Source of the DNA: Hydrangea macrophylla
Lineage: Eukaryota > Streptophyta > Magnoliopsida > Cornales > Hydrangeaceae
Direction of reading: 5' to 3'
Length of the DNA: 64,000 nt
Assembly (NCBI GenBank): GCA_033977485.1
Contig: CM066987.1
Coordinates: 90,056,588 to 90,120,587 of the forward strand
This document shows positions 10,438 through 21,358 of the stretch, piece by piece. Made by a program: the position numbers and the translations under genes. The number at the start of each line of letters is the position of its first letter. The first letter of the stretch is position 1. The notes under the pieces were generated by a model. It worked only from the letters and a program-made list of their open reading frames with translations. It had not been told where the DNA came from and ran no database searches.

Positions 10438-12465
10438 CTATTTCTCGGGTTCTCCAATTACATAGGTTGGGTTACCATCATTGCTGATTTTTGTTATAGG
10501 CATAAGCCCCATTCCCCTCGATGTTTTATACACTAGTTTTCTCCCTAATGGTGTTGTTTAATGTTTAACCAAAATCACTTCTGACCTTACAAAAATTAAG
10601 AGATATAAATTATCTCAAATAGCTGTCTCACAATATTATAACTTTGGCTTATGTGCCTACTCTTGCCTTTATTGGACTTATTTATAGCTCGACCTTTTAT
10701 AGCCTGACTATCTCAATGTAAAGAAACCAATGGAACTAGTTTATTTCAAATAGGAATATCTGCTAAGAAGCTTTTAAGCCACTCAGCCTCAATACCAAAT
10801 TTTTCCAAGAGCTACAAACTCATGTTCCATTGTTAACTTAGTTGTGCAAGTTTGATTGGACAACTTCCAAGATACTGCACCTCCACTAAGCGTAAAGATA
10901 AATTCACTCATTGAATTCGTCTTATCTGAATCCGAAATCAAATTTACATCACTGATTTTTGAAAATACATACTTTCCTTCCCCAAAAAAATTGGCTAAAA
11001 TATAGCCTTGAAAAACCAAAATTTAACTTCTTTCGAATTTCGAAGTATGCAATACATTTTCAAAACAATTTCTTCCTTATCTCCGGATATACAACATTTT
11101 TCATAATTAAATTTTATTCCCAGAGGAGATATTCAATCCAAATTTTGGTTTTGTAAGATTCACCAAGTAAAACATTTAAGAGTATCACTCTTCACTACAT
11201 TGAAGAGTATACACATATGCCCAAAGGCACTCACTTTAATAAATTTCCTTACAAAATTATCATGGAAATTACTTTCATAATCATAGCCAAAAATGACTTT
11301 TGGTCACATTAGCCTATGGAACAGACAATGCTTTTTGCGTCACTGAGTTTAATTTCCACAATAAAATATACATTGCGATCATTTTGTTTTGGAAATGTTT
11401 TAGTTAGTATCTCCTTCCCTGCTATTCTCACTCTATTTCGAAAAATAATTTTCCTTACTCATAACTTCTCCAATCAATTGATATTGACCAAACGAAATAT
11501 TCACAAGAGATTTTGTAATTTCAATCTATAAAATTACATAGGAATTCACCTAATCCTTTAAATCAAAATTAATTTTGAAACTATTTGAAAAATAGTTTAA
11601 TAAAAAAATTTCAATTCACTTGTTGGGTGCCAGTTCTAAACCAGATACAGAGTATACAAATGTGCCCACTTTATTTCTATTTGGATTTATAAAACCTCCC
11701 AGTTTATCCAAATAAATATCATCCTCTAATTCTCTATTTAATATTTAATAAAGTAATTTTAACATTCATTTCATCATAATGTAAATCATGAATAAAATCA
11801 AAAGCAAATAAATTTTTTAATGGATGAAATACACATAATAGGAGAATAGGAATCAGAAAAGCCAACATTTTCTTTTCCTTAAAAACCTTAGCTACTAAGG
11901 TAGCTTCATATATATATATACATATATACAATAGAAACATCAAAAATCTTTCTGTGGCTCCTTTCCCCTTTCATTCATTTTACATCTAAGTGATATATTC
12001 ACAAGTTCCCAGATATAGTTTGACATACTAGAGTCTATCTCATCCTAAAATCATTTTAGTAAAAATTACCATCTTGAAAACTACCATCTTGAAGAATAAG
12101 AGCATTCTTTTAAACAAAAGGAATTTCCTTTTAGAATAAGTGTATAAACTTGCTTCTAAATTCTTTATACCATTTAGCTCTCTTACTCCACCGTGGTCCA
12201 AATCTTATGTCATGATCTTAATCACGCACTCTAAACTCAATAAATCTAGATGGAACGAAAACAAAAGGTTGAGAACTCCATTATCGCTCAAATGAAATCT
12301 ATATCTACAAAAGATAACATCAACGGACTCAAAAATTGCACCAATTTTATGTTTTAAAATTATAGACATTACTATCAAATGCACATCCCAAAATACATAT
12401 TTTATGGCTTTACTAGTAATTTTCTTAGGATTAAAAAACCTAATAAAAGCTACATAACCCAATTT
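10438..12465 (-). pseudogene. copia pol pseudogene (integrase C-terminus, RT, RNase H)
   Basis: Frames are broken throughout, but conserved blocks appear in order on the minus strand. At 12462-12270 there is GYVAFIRF..PKK..SKAIKYVF with ..ESVDVIF, the region after copia integrase. At 11905-11734 there is TLVAKVFKEK and HYDEMNVKITLLN, an early RT block whose usual form is MDVKTAFLNG. At 10935-10800 there is FTLSGGAVSWKLSNQTC and TMEHEFVALGK, from RNase H. Then come EAEWLKSFLADIP and NKGKSRHI. The end reads GMGLMPI followed by a stop at 10440-10438. No intact product is possible. Confidence 0.8.
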
Positions 12466-13707
12466 TCGAAAATAATTAAATTGGGCTTTCTAGTTTTTCA
12501 ATACTCAAAAGGGATCGATTTTGGTTTTGGAGTGGGGTCCTCTATTAAAAACAAAATATATAATTTATATTTTAGTAAAACTTATCCCAAAATATTTGAA
12601 TCATCTAAATTTGACCTCGATTAAATAAATATCACGACTCAAGCAATTGGGTCAAAATGTCAACAAATCTATCACACCTAATAAATCTCAAGCCATGGTC
12701 GGCCGCCACTATATGTACAGAATATGTATAGAAAATGTATATATATTTACTCACCAAAAAACAAAGACTATTTTTTGGATTTAAAGACTTGCTTTGTAAT
12801 CATTGATATAATACCTTAAAAGCCATCACTCAATACACATAAATCAGTTTTGATGTTATGCAGACCATAAGTAATCAATACAAACGATTAAGTATATATA
12901 TGCAAAATATTGAACAAAATAGACCAAAATTTGACAAAATTTTGCATAGTTAATTAATACCCAGCAAATATGTGAGTACATACACCAAATTATTCTGACC
13001 AAGTAACATGTACATGTTCTCGTACAAACACAACGCACCAAAGTATGTCACATTTGGTGCATTTATTGAAATCTCAGGCATATATAAATCTATGGCAGAG
13101 AAGGATTGACTTTTAGATAAGCAATCTCTGAGGCATGTTTAGAATGTGTTCTTTATTTTATTTTTCTAAGGAATACAGAAATGTCTCTTGCAAATCATTT
13201 GATTTAGCTTTGCCCACTACATGGATGAGTGTCTGTTTATAGAGTTGATAATAAAACTCTACTACGTCACCCAGAATGTAGTCATTCACTTATACAATTC
13301 ATTGGTTAAAAGCACCATAGAAAAGTAATATTTATTTATTATTATTAAAATAATCCTACCTCCTATTCAGATGGGATTAAAGATTACAATACTCTCTCTC
13401 AAACCTTTGCAACCTAAGATTATATTTTAGTAGCACATTTGCAGGGATCCACAAAAGTATAATTGTTATAGTGCAATAATAGTCCAATGATGTAGAAAGG
13501 TTAATTACATAAATCAGTACTATATTAAAATTAGAGCTTGCAAATTCAAGGGTCAACTTCCATGGCAGATATCAACACCATAAAATAGTTGGAACGCTGT
13601 AAATAGAAAAGAAATAATATTACCGGATTATTAGCCTCTTTGACAAATGTTGGGTTGAGTCATTTTGCGTCGATTATCATAGCAGCATCCAGGATTGTTC
13701 TTAAGAT
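12466..13707 (-). other. Upstream internal region of the copia element, no recognisable gag
   Basis: It is AT-rich with many stops. By position it should hold the leader, gag and protease, but I could not recognise them. Confidence 0.45.
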
Positions 13708-14208
13708 TGTTGGAAAATATAGAAGGATACGGCTATGATACTGATTGAGGCATGCAATGATTTGCACAGTCCTAAAGAACAATTCCGCCCCTCGAAGTCA
13801 ATGACTCAATGCACAAGATCTCAGCGCTATGCTCTCCAGGATTCAGCAATCAGTTTCTTCCGAACGTGCACTCGAATTGGAAGATTATATGAGTGCTCAG
13901 AATTGCTCCAAAACAATGAAAATGGTTTTTTTGAAGAATAGCATAAGAGAGAGGAATTTTCTATATCTAAAATGGGAAGAGAGAAGGCTATTTATATTAG
14001 ACAAACTGTCCAACGGTCATTTTATGAAAAATAGATTTAATAGCCTCCAACGGCCATATTTTTTTTAATACAGGAGTTAATAGATTTAATAGCCTCCAAC
14101 GACCATATTTTTAATACAGGATATTAGTCATATCAATGTAAATGACTTTATTTAAATTTTTTGAAATAAAAAGCCCAATGGCCAAGTAAGAGGCCAATAA
14201 TTCCAACA
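13708..14208 (-). repeat. 5' LTR of the copia element (501 bp)
   Basis: Partner of 9430-9922. Differences include a 9-10 bp insertion near 14020 (TCATTTTATG in place of TATTAA) and scattered substitutions. Both copies read CCAATAATTCCAACA at their plus-strand right end. Confidence 0.9.
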
Positions 14209-14419
14209 GAGGTGAGATCTTGGAGGAGGCAGCGGCTAAGAGGAGGAGGAGGCGCCAGTGGCAAGAGGAGAAGGAGGAGGAGCAGGAGGCGGCAACGGCT
14301 GATAGAATGAGGAGGCGGCAGTGGCGTGGTGGTGGAGGGAGGTACGACGGAGAGATCTTGGAGGAAAGGGTTATGCATGTTTGGGAACGAAGAGATCGAT
14401 ATGTTTGGGAGTAAAGATA
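14209..14419 (+). other. Purine-rich low-complexity block
   Basis: GGAGGA/GGCGGC-rich sequence. The frame 14220-14414 is open but composed of Glu/Arg/Ala/Gly runs expected from the composition, so I do not call it a gene. GAGATCTTGGAGGA occurs twice (14213 and 14350). Confidence 0.5.
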
Positions 14420-14855
14420 GGGTTCGGCAGTGAATTTTTAAGTGCGAAACTCTTTTATGTCACTTTTTTTTAAAAAAAAAATTACATAAACCTTATACTA
14501 TTTTTCTTATTTTTGTCACTTTTTAGTAAAGTGACATAATAATCAAGTGTTTTATTTACAAAATTGCCATTTCATTTTTATTTATGTCAGTTTTTTAATA
14601 GTGACATCAATAAAATATTATTTATTATTTATGTCAGTTTTTATAAAAGTGACATAATTACTTTATTATTTATGTCACTTTTTTTAAACAATGACATAAA
14701 TAATCAAGTATTTATGTCACTTTTTTAAAAACTGACATAAATACTAAAAAAAAGCGACATAAAAAGGTCATGCAAGAAATAACTATGTCACTCGAAATAA
14801 AAGTGACATAAATACAATTTTAAAAGTGACATAAAAAACCTTTTTCTTTGTAGTG
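14420..14855. mobile_element. CACTA (En/Spm-type) transposon terminus
   Basis: The right end, read on the minus strand, is CACTACAAAGAAAAAGG (14855-14839), the standard CACTA terminus. Inside are many copies in both directions of (T)ATGTCACTTTTT and AAAAGTGACATAA, between about 14457 and 14836. These are typical subterminal repeats bound by the transposase. No matching left end was found, so this is a fragment or its other end is displaced. Confidence 0.7.
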
Positions 14856-15290
14856 TTGCAAGACCTCACTGATTGGATACAACTTGCATCCATAATTGTC
14901 TCAGGATTAAGGACATGTATCCCTATGCAAGTTTGAGTTCCTATCAACAGTGACAGCGTGTAGGTGTCAATAGGTTTAACTCAGGTCCGTCAATGCATCG
15001 GGTGCAATAGCATATTAACCAAGAGTCAAATACTCTTATGAATGAGATTCATCATTCTACCCCGTAGACGTTAATCATGCAATAGTGTATACCTGATAAG
15101 TTATCCAGACTTATCATCCACTGTGACTTATTTAAAATAACAAGGATTCGTGATTCATATCTCACATGTGTAATCACATACAATGATGTTTAAGGATTGC
15201 AGTCTAATATTCATCTCATGAACTAACATACATGAATGCATTATGATATTCCACTGTCCAACTAATTGGTTTAAGGGAATATTCCCAACA
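14856..15290 (-). repeat. copia-type LTR fragment inserted in the LINE
   Basis: On the minus strand it starts TGTTGGGAATATTCCC at 15290 and runs to GGTCTTGCAACA beside the CACTA end. The sharp TG start interrupts the LINE reading frame. The far end is shared with or cut by the CACTA terminus, so completeness is uncertain. No internal region follows; it is a solo LTR or a truncated one. Confidence 0.55.
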
Positions 15291-16342
15291 AGCATGGTTT
15301 CCATTTCCAATAATCCACTTAGTACCACCCTCCAGAATAATTTTTGAAGCAATAATACCTTTCTAGGTGTGAGATATGGATTTTCTGTCATTCCAGACCC
15401 CTTGATTGTTCTGGATATATTTAGCTCTGATGGTTTGGTCCAAAGGGCTCGGTTGTTGTTGAGGATATTCCAACTAAGTTTCCTTAGGAAAGCCAAATTA
15501 TTGTAATGGCTTTTACGAAGCCCAAGGCCCCGTTAGATTCATCCTTGCAAACAGTATCCGAATTGACAAGTTTAATTTTTTTTTTTTTTGAGTTTTCAGT
15601 ATCTCCCAGAGGAAATTTCTTTTGATTTTATCCAAAGTGTTGCAGACATTTCTAGGGAGATGCAAGGTTTGCATGATCTGTGAGGGAATAATAGAGGTAA
15701 CTGATTGATAAGAGTGGCTCTAGCGACTCTGGAAAGAAGGAGAGATTTCCAGCTAGAAAGACGTTTCTGAATCGTAGTGATGAGGTTGCTAAAATGTTTT
15801 TGGAAATTCTTTCATGAAGAAGAGGAAAGCCTAGGTAGGTACCCAGGTCATTCGTTCTAGGAATGCTACTGATATTGTTGATATTTCTGGCCGTTTGTCT
15901 ATTGACACGTTTAGAAAAGAATATTTTAGATTTGGAACAATTTATTTTTTGGCCAGAAATAGCACATAATTCATTCAGGGTGTCCATGACAATTCTATAT
16001 TGTCTTTCCGAGGCTTTAGAGAAAATGATGAGATCACCAGCAAAGAGTAGATGAGAGAAAGAAGGGCTTCTACGAGAAGCCTTGAGGCCTTCCATTTTTT
16101 CTTCTAAACTTTTAGAGAGATCATGCTAGATAAAACTTCTATGTAGAAATCAAATAAATAGGGTGATAGAGGGTCACCTTGTCTGATTCCTCTATTCGGT
16201 TTAAAGTAGTCCAGAACCTCACCATTGAAAATAACTATAAAATTAGAAGTGGATATACAGTGTTTGATGAATTTTACCTAATTCGTAGGAAAGTTCAAAA
16301 TAACAAGAACTTTGTCCAAAAAAAAAAATCCAATCCACCCTA
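15291..16342 (-). pseudogene. LINE (L1-type) reverse transcriptase, C-terminal part
   Basis: Read on the minus strand from 16342, the first recognisable stretch is FLDKVLVILNFPTNWVKFIK. Next comes RGIRQGDPLSPYLF (RT motif B, near 16195-16155), then HLLFAGDLIIF (motif C, about 16050-16020). The catalytic F-A-D-D reads F-A-G-D, an apparent loss of one aspartate. The thumb and a C-terminal AFLRKLSWNIL..ALW block lie at 15490-15430. Stops and a poly-T run (15576-15589) break the frame. The N-terminal half is at 31834-32612, separated by the insertion of 16343-31833. The 3' end is lost to the LTR at 15290. Confidence 0.85.
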
Positions 16343-16924
16343 TGTTAGTACATGTAAATTCCGTATTGCTTTCTTAATGAAATTCCAAATTTCTACTTTC
16401 GATTTTCGTATTTAAATACTGTGTTACGAAGGATGTTATCGTTAAGATGAAACTGTAGGTTATATTATATGTCCAATATCATTTTAGTTTAGTAACTATA
16501 GTTAAAATTGTAAACATTCTTAATCGATGCCAAACTGTAATTTGTAGACTCGGACTGGAATTCACACGTAGACCTATAACACTTGTATTTTCTAGACTAC
16601 ATGACACATGGCTTGAGGCAATGTCACATCCCACTAAATTGGGAATGAAGTACAACCTACCTAGCTTAGGGTACAACCTACACCTAGCCTTGTACACCAA
16701 TTACCTCTAAAAATGTACCCTAGTGTACTAACCCCCCCTCCCCCTCCTAAATTCCATCCCTACCCCGCCGAATGTGGTTGTGTATTTTCTGTATATGTAT
16801 ATGCTATATATATGTGTATGTTGTGTGTGCATGTTAGTATATATATTATACACATAGAGAGAGGCTATTAGAGAGAGAAAAGAGAAAGAAAAATATAACA
16901 CCACCCCCTCTCACTCTCTGCAGC
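16343..16924 (+). repeat. LTR-like insertion in the LINE, left part
   Basis: The LINE reading frame rejoins exactly when 16343-31833 is removed together with one copy of CCCTA (16338-16342 and 31834-31838). This part starts TGTTAGTACATG. TGTCACATCCC at 16622 looks more like a Del/Tekay LTR start and pairs with the final TGACA at 31833, so the inner 16343-16621 segment is unexplained. The sequence continues at 29171. Confidence 0.6.
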
Positions 16925-17385
16925 TGTAGCACCCTAAATTTCCCTAGAAATCCCACGTAGGATTAGAAGTGTTGACGTCACCATGCTGACAGTAACAGAA
17001 GGTCCATTAGGATTTCCTTAATTAGAAACTCTTGGATAGGATTCTCAGTCAATGTCTTGACGACAACAACGATACTTTTAACCTGGAGTCTACTTGGATG
17101 GTTGTAACCCGGGCGTTTATAATTTCTATATCAGAAACCTTAGGTAGACCTGCATTTGGACCCGCACACATCCTGGTACAGGATTACTTTTTTCTGTATC
17201 ACTTATAGACAGTAGTGCACGTATCCAAGGCTCAGGCACACATTCCTAGAAACTTACCCAAGAGTGGGACACACACCACCACCTCATTTGGACAACAGCT
17301 ATATCTACTCTTGGACAAACATAAACCTTATATGAACACATGTTGTGCACCCATATCATGGGATAACCTCCCCCATTCCTCATTC

Positions 17386-17393
17386 TATAAATA
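17386..17393 (+). promoter_or_regulatory. TATA box of the TR-GAG LTR
   Basis: TATAAATA lies 461 bp into the LTR; the 3' LTR has it at 25330-25337. Copy 2 has TATATA at 42847-42852 and 50799-50804. A GA-rich stretch with AGAGAGAGAAACCGAGAGAG follows in all four LTRs, as in many plant 5' leaders. U3 would be short, with about 3.8 kb left for R-U5. Confidence 0.6.
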
Positions 17394-17693
17394 CACCACT
17401 CTAAGCCCTCATTAACACTCTCATTTTTTTTCCAGCCCCAAGCTGTCCATGACAGTTCTTATATAGAGAGAGAAACCGAGAGAGATTAAAGAGAAAGCTT
17501 GAGAAGAAACCACACTCATTCCCTCACATTCCGGTCGATACACAAACTCACCCCCTACATTGTACATAACCCTCTACACCTTCTCAATGCTCACAGAGCC
17601 ACATTGTTGCAAAGACTAGAGGAGGAAGAAGGAGAATACAGAGGAGAGAGAAAGAAGGTGATTAAAGAAGGAGAGAGTGATCCGAGACCCCCT

Positions 17694-17700
17694 GAGGTAA
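17694..17700 (+). promoter_or_regulatory. Splice-donor-like site in the LTR leader
   Basis: GAG/GTAAAC, with GT at 17697-17698, about 300 bp after the TATA box. The same place in the other LTRs reads GAG/GTAAAA (about 25640 and 43131) and AAG/GTAAAA (about 51083). The match to the plant donor consensus is good. Use is inferred. Confidence 0.4.
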
Positions 17701-18154
17701 ACCTACACCCCTCGTTCCATTTTACACCCCTGCATGTCATCTAGATGGCCTAGGACCTGCATGCATGAAGCCAAATCGAGCCCTAAGCTCTGGATGAGCT
17801 CCGGTAGCCATTAAAGCTTCACACTTGAAGCTTGATTTTCCAATCTCAACCAAAACACCCCAAATCTAGACCATTGTGACCCCCTTGGTCCCAGAAGAAC
17901 CCCATTGTAGCAGGTTTTGATTTAGTGCATATTTGAGTAGCCATGCAGGTCATTATTCTTTTATTTAGTAAAAAGAATAATCCACCGGTAGTTGCCCAAA
18001 ACGAATAATCCAGACTTTGGGCTTATAGTATGTGGTAGAGGACCTCATTCCGCGCATTTTGGCGTTGGAATCAATCATTTTCATGGTGAAACGCGTAAGT
18101 TATGGAGCTCTGAAGTTTTTCGGCGATGCCCCGACTTTCCGGCGGCCCAAGCTC

Positions 18155-18718
18155 ACCAGAGAAGAAGAAGACCCGTTTGGGTCTTCGGGTTATAACAAGT
18201 AGGTCCGGGTCGGGTATGGTTATGGGTTGGTCTGTGTGTATTAATGGGTAAGGACTGAGTTGGGTCGGGTTTTAATAAGACCCGTGGGTCCTTTAAGTTG
18301 GACGACGTCGTTTTGACGTCGGGCCAGTCTCGGGTCGGGTTTGGTTATTTTGGGTGGGTTCGTTTGTGTGTGAAGCTAGGTTAGGGTTTGGGTAAGTTTA
18401 GTTCAGGTATAGGTCAATGGGTAGGACTAGTTGTGAGTAGATTTAGGTCGCGGGTCGGGGTTTGGTTTGACCCGAACGGATCCCTGTGTTGGGTTCGTGT
18501 GAGTGTGTTTTTGGGTAGCTCGTATAGGCTCGGGTCAGATCAGGGTTGACCCAGCGGGTCACTTAGTTGGTTTCCTATGAGAGTACATATGAATTATCCA
18601 ATTAGTTAGGGTCGGGTCGGGTATGACCCAGCGGGCCAGCCCATTTGGGTTTCTTCGTGTGTGTAAACGGGTTACTCGTTTAGTCTCGGGTTGGTCCGGG
18701 TTGAGCCGTCGGGTCTGT

Positions 18719-18751
<33 letters not shown>

Positions 18752-18762
18752 GTTATTATTAT
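18155..18762 (+). repeat. G-rich GGGTC/GGGTT tract followed by a (TTA)n microsatellite
   Basis: Dense GGGTCGGGT, GGGTTTGGT and GTTAGGGTTTGGG units make the plus strand strongly G-rich, ending abruptly in (ATT)n. Equivalents: 26115-26708, 43605-44232 and 51555-52190. Many runs of three Gs with short spacers could form G-quadruplexes. Long apparent frames on the opposite strand (Pro/Asn/Thr-rich) come from this composition and are not genes. Confidence 0.8.
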
Positions 18763-19605
18763 TAGTAATGATAGATTTTAATTAATTTTAATCATTATAA
18801 ATGTATTAAAATGTATTATTAGTACATTTACTTTATGGAATATTATTATACAATATTCCAAATACACTAAGTATAATTATATTGTGGTAATAATATAATT
18901 GTTAATTATATGGTAATTTATAAGTATAATATAAATAGTATAAGGGTATTTAAATGGTATTTAAATACCTATATATATCTATAAATTCTAGAAAATTAGG
19001 GTTATGACCCTAAGACTATTTTATTATATAATATAAATTATAAAGCTATAATATTAAAGTCTAGTATTTTTAATAATTAGTTTGGAGATATTTTATGAGT
19101 ATATTAATTATTAAAAATACCAAACGAGCTCCGAAAATTATGAGATAAATACTGGAAGTATATTTTAATATCTAGTATTTAATAAAAAATACTTCTAAGT
19201 ACTAATTTCACAGTATAGGTATATTTATGTATTTAAATCCATTTTCGGGCATTTTCGGCTATATGTTATCTTGAATAATTCATACTAAATAATCTAGGAC
19301 TTCGAAAATTATGTGGTCAGTTCCCAGAGCCTTAGAATAATGTCTAGAACATTCTATTAAAGTTTGGTGACTTTTCGACTCGGTCAAAAATACAGCCTGT
19401 CTTTTAGGGCTCGCATTAGTTTACGCCCTACCTTTTACCTCGTAAAACGCGATGGACTCCGATTTGAGTCTAGTCAATGGCATTGGACTTAGAATGACAC
19501 GTAGATCACTACCTTGAGGTTTATAACCTCATTTGGTAAAATTACCATTTTGTCCCTGGAGTTGCACTCATTCTTCATTATTGTTTCTTCCGTTTATTAT
19601 TGTAA

Positions 19606-19646
19606 AACTTGACGATTATCTGCTTTTTGAGGATCGGTGACTCGAG
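19606..19646 (+). other. Putative 41-nt micro-exon in the LTR
   Basis: A pyrimidine-rich stretch ends in TATTGTAG (here mutated to TGTAA). 41 nt follow, ending CTCGAG, then a strong donor GTGAGT. The three other LTRs keep both borders and exactly 41 nt: 27550-27590, 45088-45128 and 53053-53093. The diverged LTR at 29171-31833 has GTAAGT at the aligned place (29926). The exon itself is inferred. Confidence 0.4.
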
Positions 19647-20185
19647 GTGAGTTTCCTAACCTCACTCTAATCCTAATAAGATTAATATAAGGTGTTTTAA
19701 AACTACCTGTATGATGTTTTGTATATGTAAAATGCTGATTTATGATGCCACATGTATTCTAATAATTGTAAGACTATACAAAGCATGTTATGGTAGTGCT
19801 ATCGCATACGTGAGCATGTTAAGGGTTTTATCTATATGATTATTGGTATCAAATCCATGTTATGTGATCCATGTTTTATATGTTATCTTTGTGCTACTAA
19901 CTGTTAAATGCACATTTTACGATGGTTGTTAACTAGATTTGATAACGTATGCTATGTTAATAATGAAGAGAATGAAAGTGGTTTTGCATATGAGTATCGA
20001 TAGCGGACTCACTTGCATTTCATGACATGTGTTAGCATGCATTGTATGAGAAAGAGAGGTGTTTAATGAAAATGTGAAAAAGATGGGATATGTAAATATG
20101 AAAGAGATGTTATTCTAGATCCGATGGATCAACGACTGACGAGCCGGGTAGACATGAACGGTTAGGGTTCCTAGCGCGCCTCTCG

Positions 20186-20375
20186 CCGTTGAAGACGTCC
20201 GGTGATGTGAATACGTGGTTGAAGACGTCCCATGTATCATTGAGGACGTCCGGCTAGTGCTCTAATATACTTCTCAGCCGTGTAGACGACCGGTGAGAGT
20301 ATACACATGGTTGAAGACGTCCCATGTGTCAGTTTCATTGTTTACAGATAGTGTGCGTCGTGAAGACGTCCGGTG
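20186..20375 (+). repeat. GAAGACGTCC array in the LTR
   Basis: GAAGACGTCC, or one-base variants, recur at 20191, 20221, 20243, 20284, 20313 and 20362, each followed by CGGTG/CGGCT or CATGT in alternation. GACGTC is a palindrome with the ACGT core recognised by plant bZIP factors. Equivalents: 28130-28325, 45655-45840 and 53618-53805. Confidence 0.75.
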
Positions 20376-20816
20376 GCCTATCAAGGGATGAGTATGAATT
20401 GGCTGTGATAGCATGATATCATCCTTGATATACCGTGTGTTGTCAAGTGGATGAGAAAGAGAAAGTGAATGATGAGATTGAATGGATGAGCAAAAAGGGT
20501 TTGGATCGAAATGATTTGGTTTTGAAAAGTTTTGGGTTTTAAAATAAAATGGTTTTTGAAATGTGTCCGTTTTAAAGTAAGAGTTGGAAGTGAGTCGCAT
20601 TGGTCATGCATTTACACGCATGAGGAAATAATAAGGAGAATGTATTCTATGATGTTATGTTTATCTGTCTATCTGTCTTGTTGAGACTACTGCTATGTCC
20701 GTGGTGAGAATGCATCTTTTGATAAGAGATTAACCATATCTTAAGATACTAAACTATGACGTGAGTCGAGAGATGTTTTGTATTTATTGATTATTGTGTG
20801 GTTGAGACTCTCACTC

Positions 20817-20869
20817 AGCCTTGTTCCAAGGCTGACGGCATGTTACGCCCTGGGCATTCGTATGCCCAG
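20817..20869 (+). other. Pair of conserved hairpins near the LTR end
   Basis: Hairpin 1 is AGCCTTGTTCCAAGGCT (20817-20833). Hairpin 2 is CTGGGCATTCGTATGCCCAG (20850-20869), an 8-bp stem with a TCGT loop, preceded by TTACGCC. Hairpin 2 is identical in all four LTRs (28796-28815, 46326-46345, 54291-54310). The diverged LTR has CTGGAC..GTCCAG at 31481-31500, keeping the pairing. Confidence 0.65.
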
Positions 20870-21233
20870 AGTGTTGCAGGTTTGGAGATAGATAGAAGAT
20901 TTCAGGATGCAGTGCCGTGGAGCCAAGGAGAATAAGCCTTGCCGTAGATCTGATAGACAGTTTTTATCAAGTTTTTAAGCTTATGTAAATTACTTAGTAC
21001 GGCCTCTGGTATTAGGATTGAAGTTATGGCAACTCTTGTTTAATTTCCGCTGCTATATTTATACTCTGATAAGTTTAGGTCATGCTTATACTCTAGCATT
21101 TCCCTTATGATTGCATGGTGCGGAGTTAGAAGGACAGGACGGTTAATAAAACTAGTCATGTATCTACGGACCCATAAAGGAAAATTTTTACTTTCCCTAT
21201 TTTTGGCTTACTCCGGGGCGTGACAGGTTTTAG

Positions 21234-21245
21234 TGGTATCAAATC
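21234..21245 (+). promoter_or_regulatory. Primer binding site, TR-GAG copy 1
   Basis: TGGTATCAAATC lies 8 nt after the LTR. The intact form in copy 2 (TGGTATCAGAGC) is complementary to initiator tRNA-Met; this copy carries two changes. Confidence 0.75.
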
Positions 21246-21358
21246 TTAGGTTTAGGCATTTACCGTTTGTCCTATACACTTTAAGTTATAAACCATTAGA
21301 TCTTTTCCCCACTTATGAAGATGCTAACCTTATAATAGTTTATATTGGACAGGTTAGC

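Larger units (their letters stand above)
9430..14208 (-). mobile_element. Decayed Ty1/copia retrotransposon
   Basis: Two LTRs, 9430-9922 and 13708-14208, enclose 3785 bp. Orientation is minus: the polypurine tract AAATAAGGGGGG (reverse of 9925-9936) abuts the left LTR. Degraded integrase, reverse transcriptase and RNase H fragments run in that order from about 12465 down to 10438. No clear primer site or gag is visible beside the right LTR. The flanks (GAGAA left, GAGGT right) do not form a convincing duplication, so a flank has probably changed. Confidence 0.85.
16925..21225 (+). repeat. 5' LTR of TR-GAG copy 1 (4301 bp)
   Basis: It runs from TGTAGCACCC to GGGGCGTGACA. Order of signals: TGACGTCA (16974), TATA box (17386), purine-rich leader, donor-like GAG/GTAAAC (17696/17697), G-rich GGGTC tract (18155-18716), TTA microsatellite (18719-18762), AT-rich section, putative micro-exon (19606-19646), GACGTC array (20186-20375), hairpins (20817-20869), AT-rich end. 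Confidence 0.92.

Noticed and set aside
9425..14213. 5-bp target duplication for the copia element
   Set aside because: GAGAA and GAGGT match at only three of five bases in purine-rich flanks, which is not convincing.
14220..14414. Open frame of Glu/Arg/Ala runs
   Set aside because: Low-complexity purine-rich DNA; no start context or conservation to support a gene.
18305..18330. Telomere-like GTTAGGGTTTGGG words as interstitial telomere repeats
   Set aside because: They are isolated words in a GGGTC/GGGTT-rich tract and not runs of TTTAGGG.
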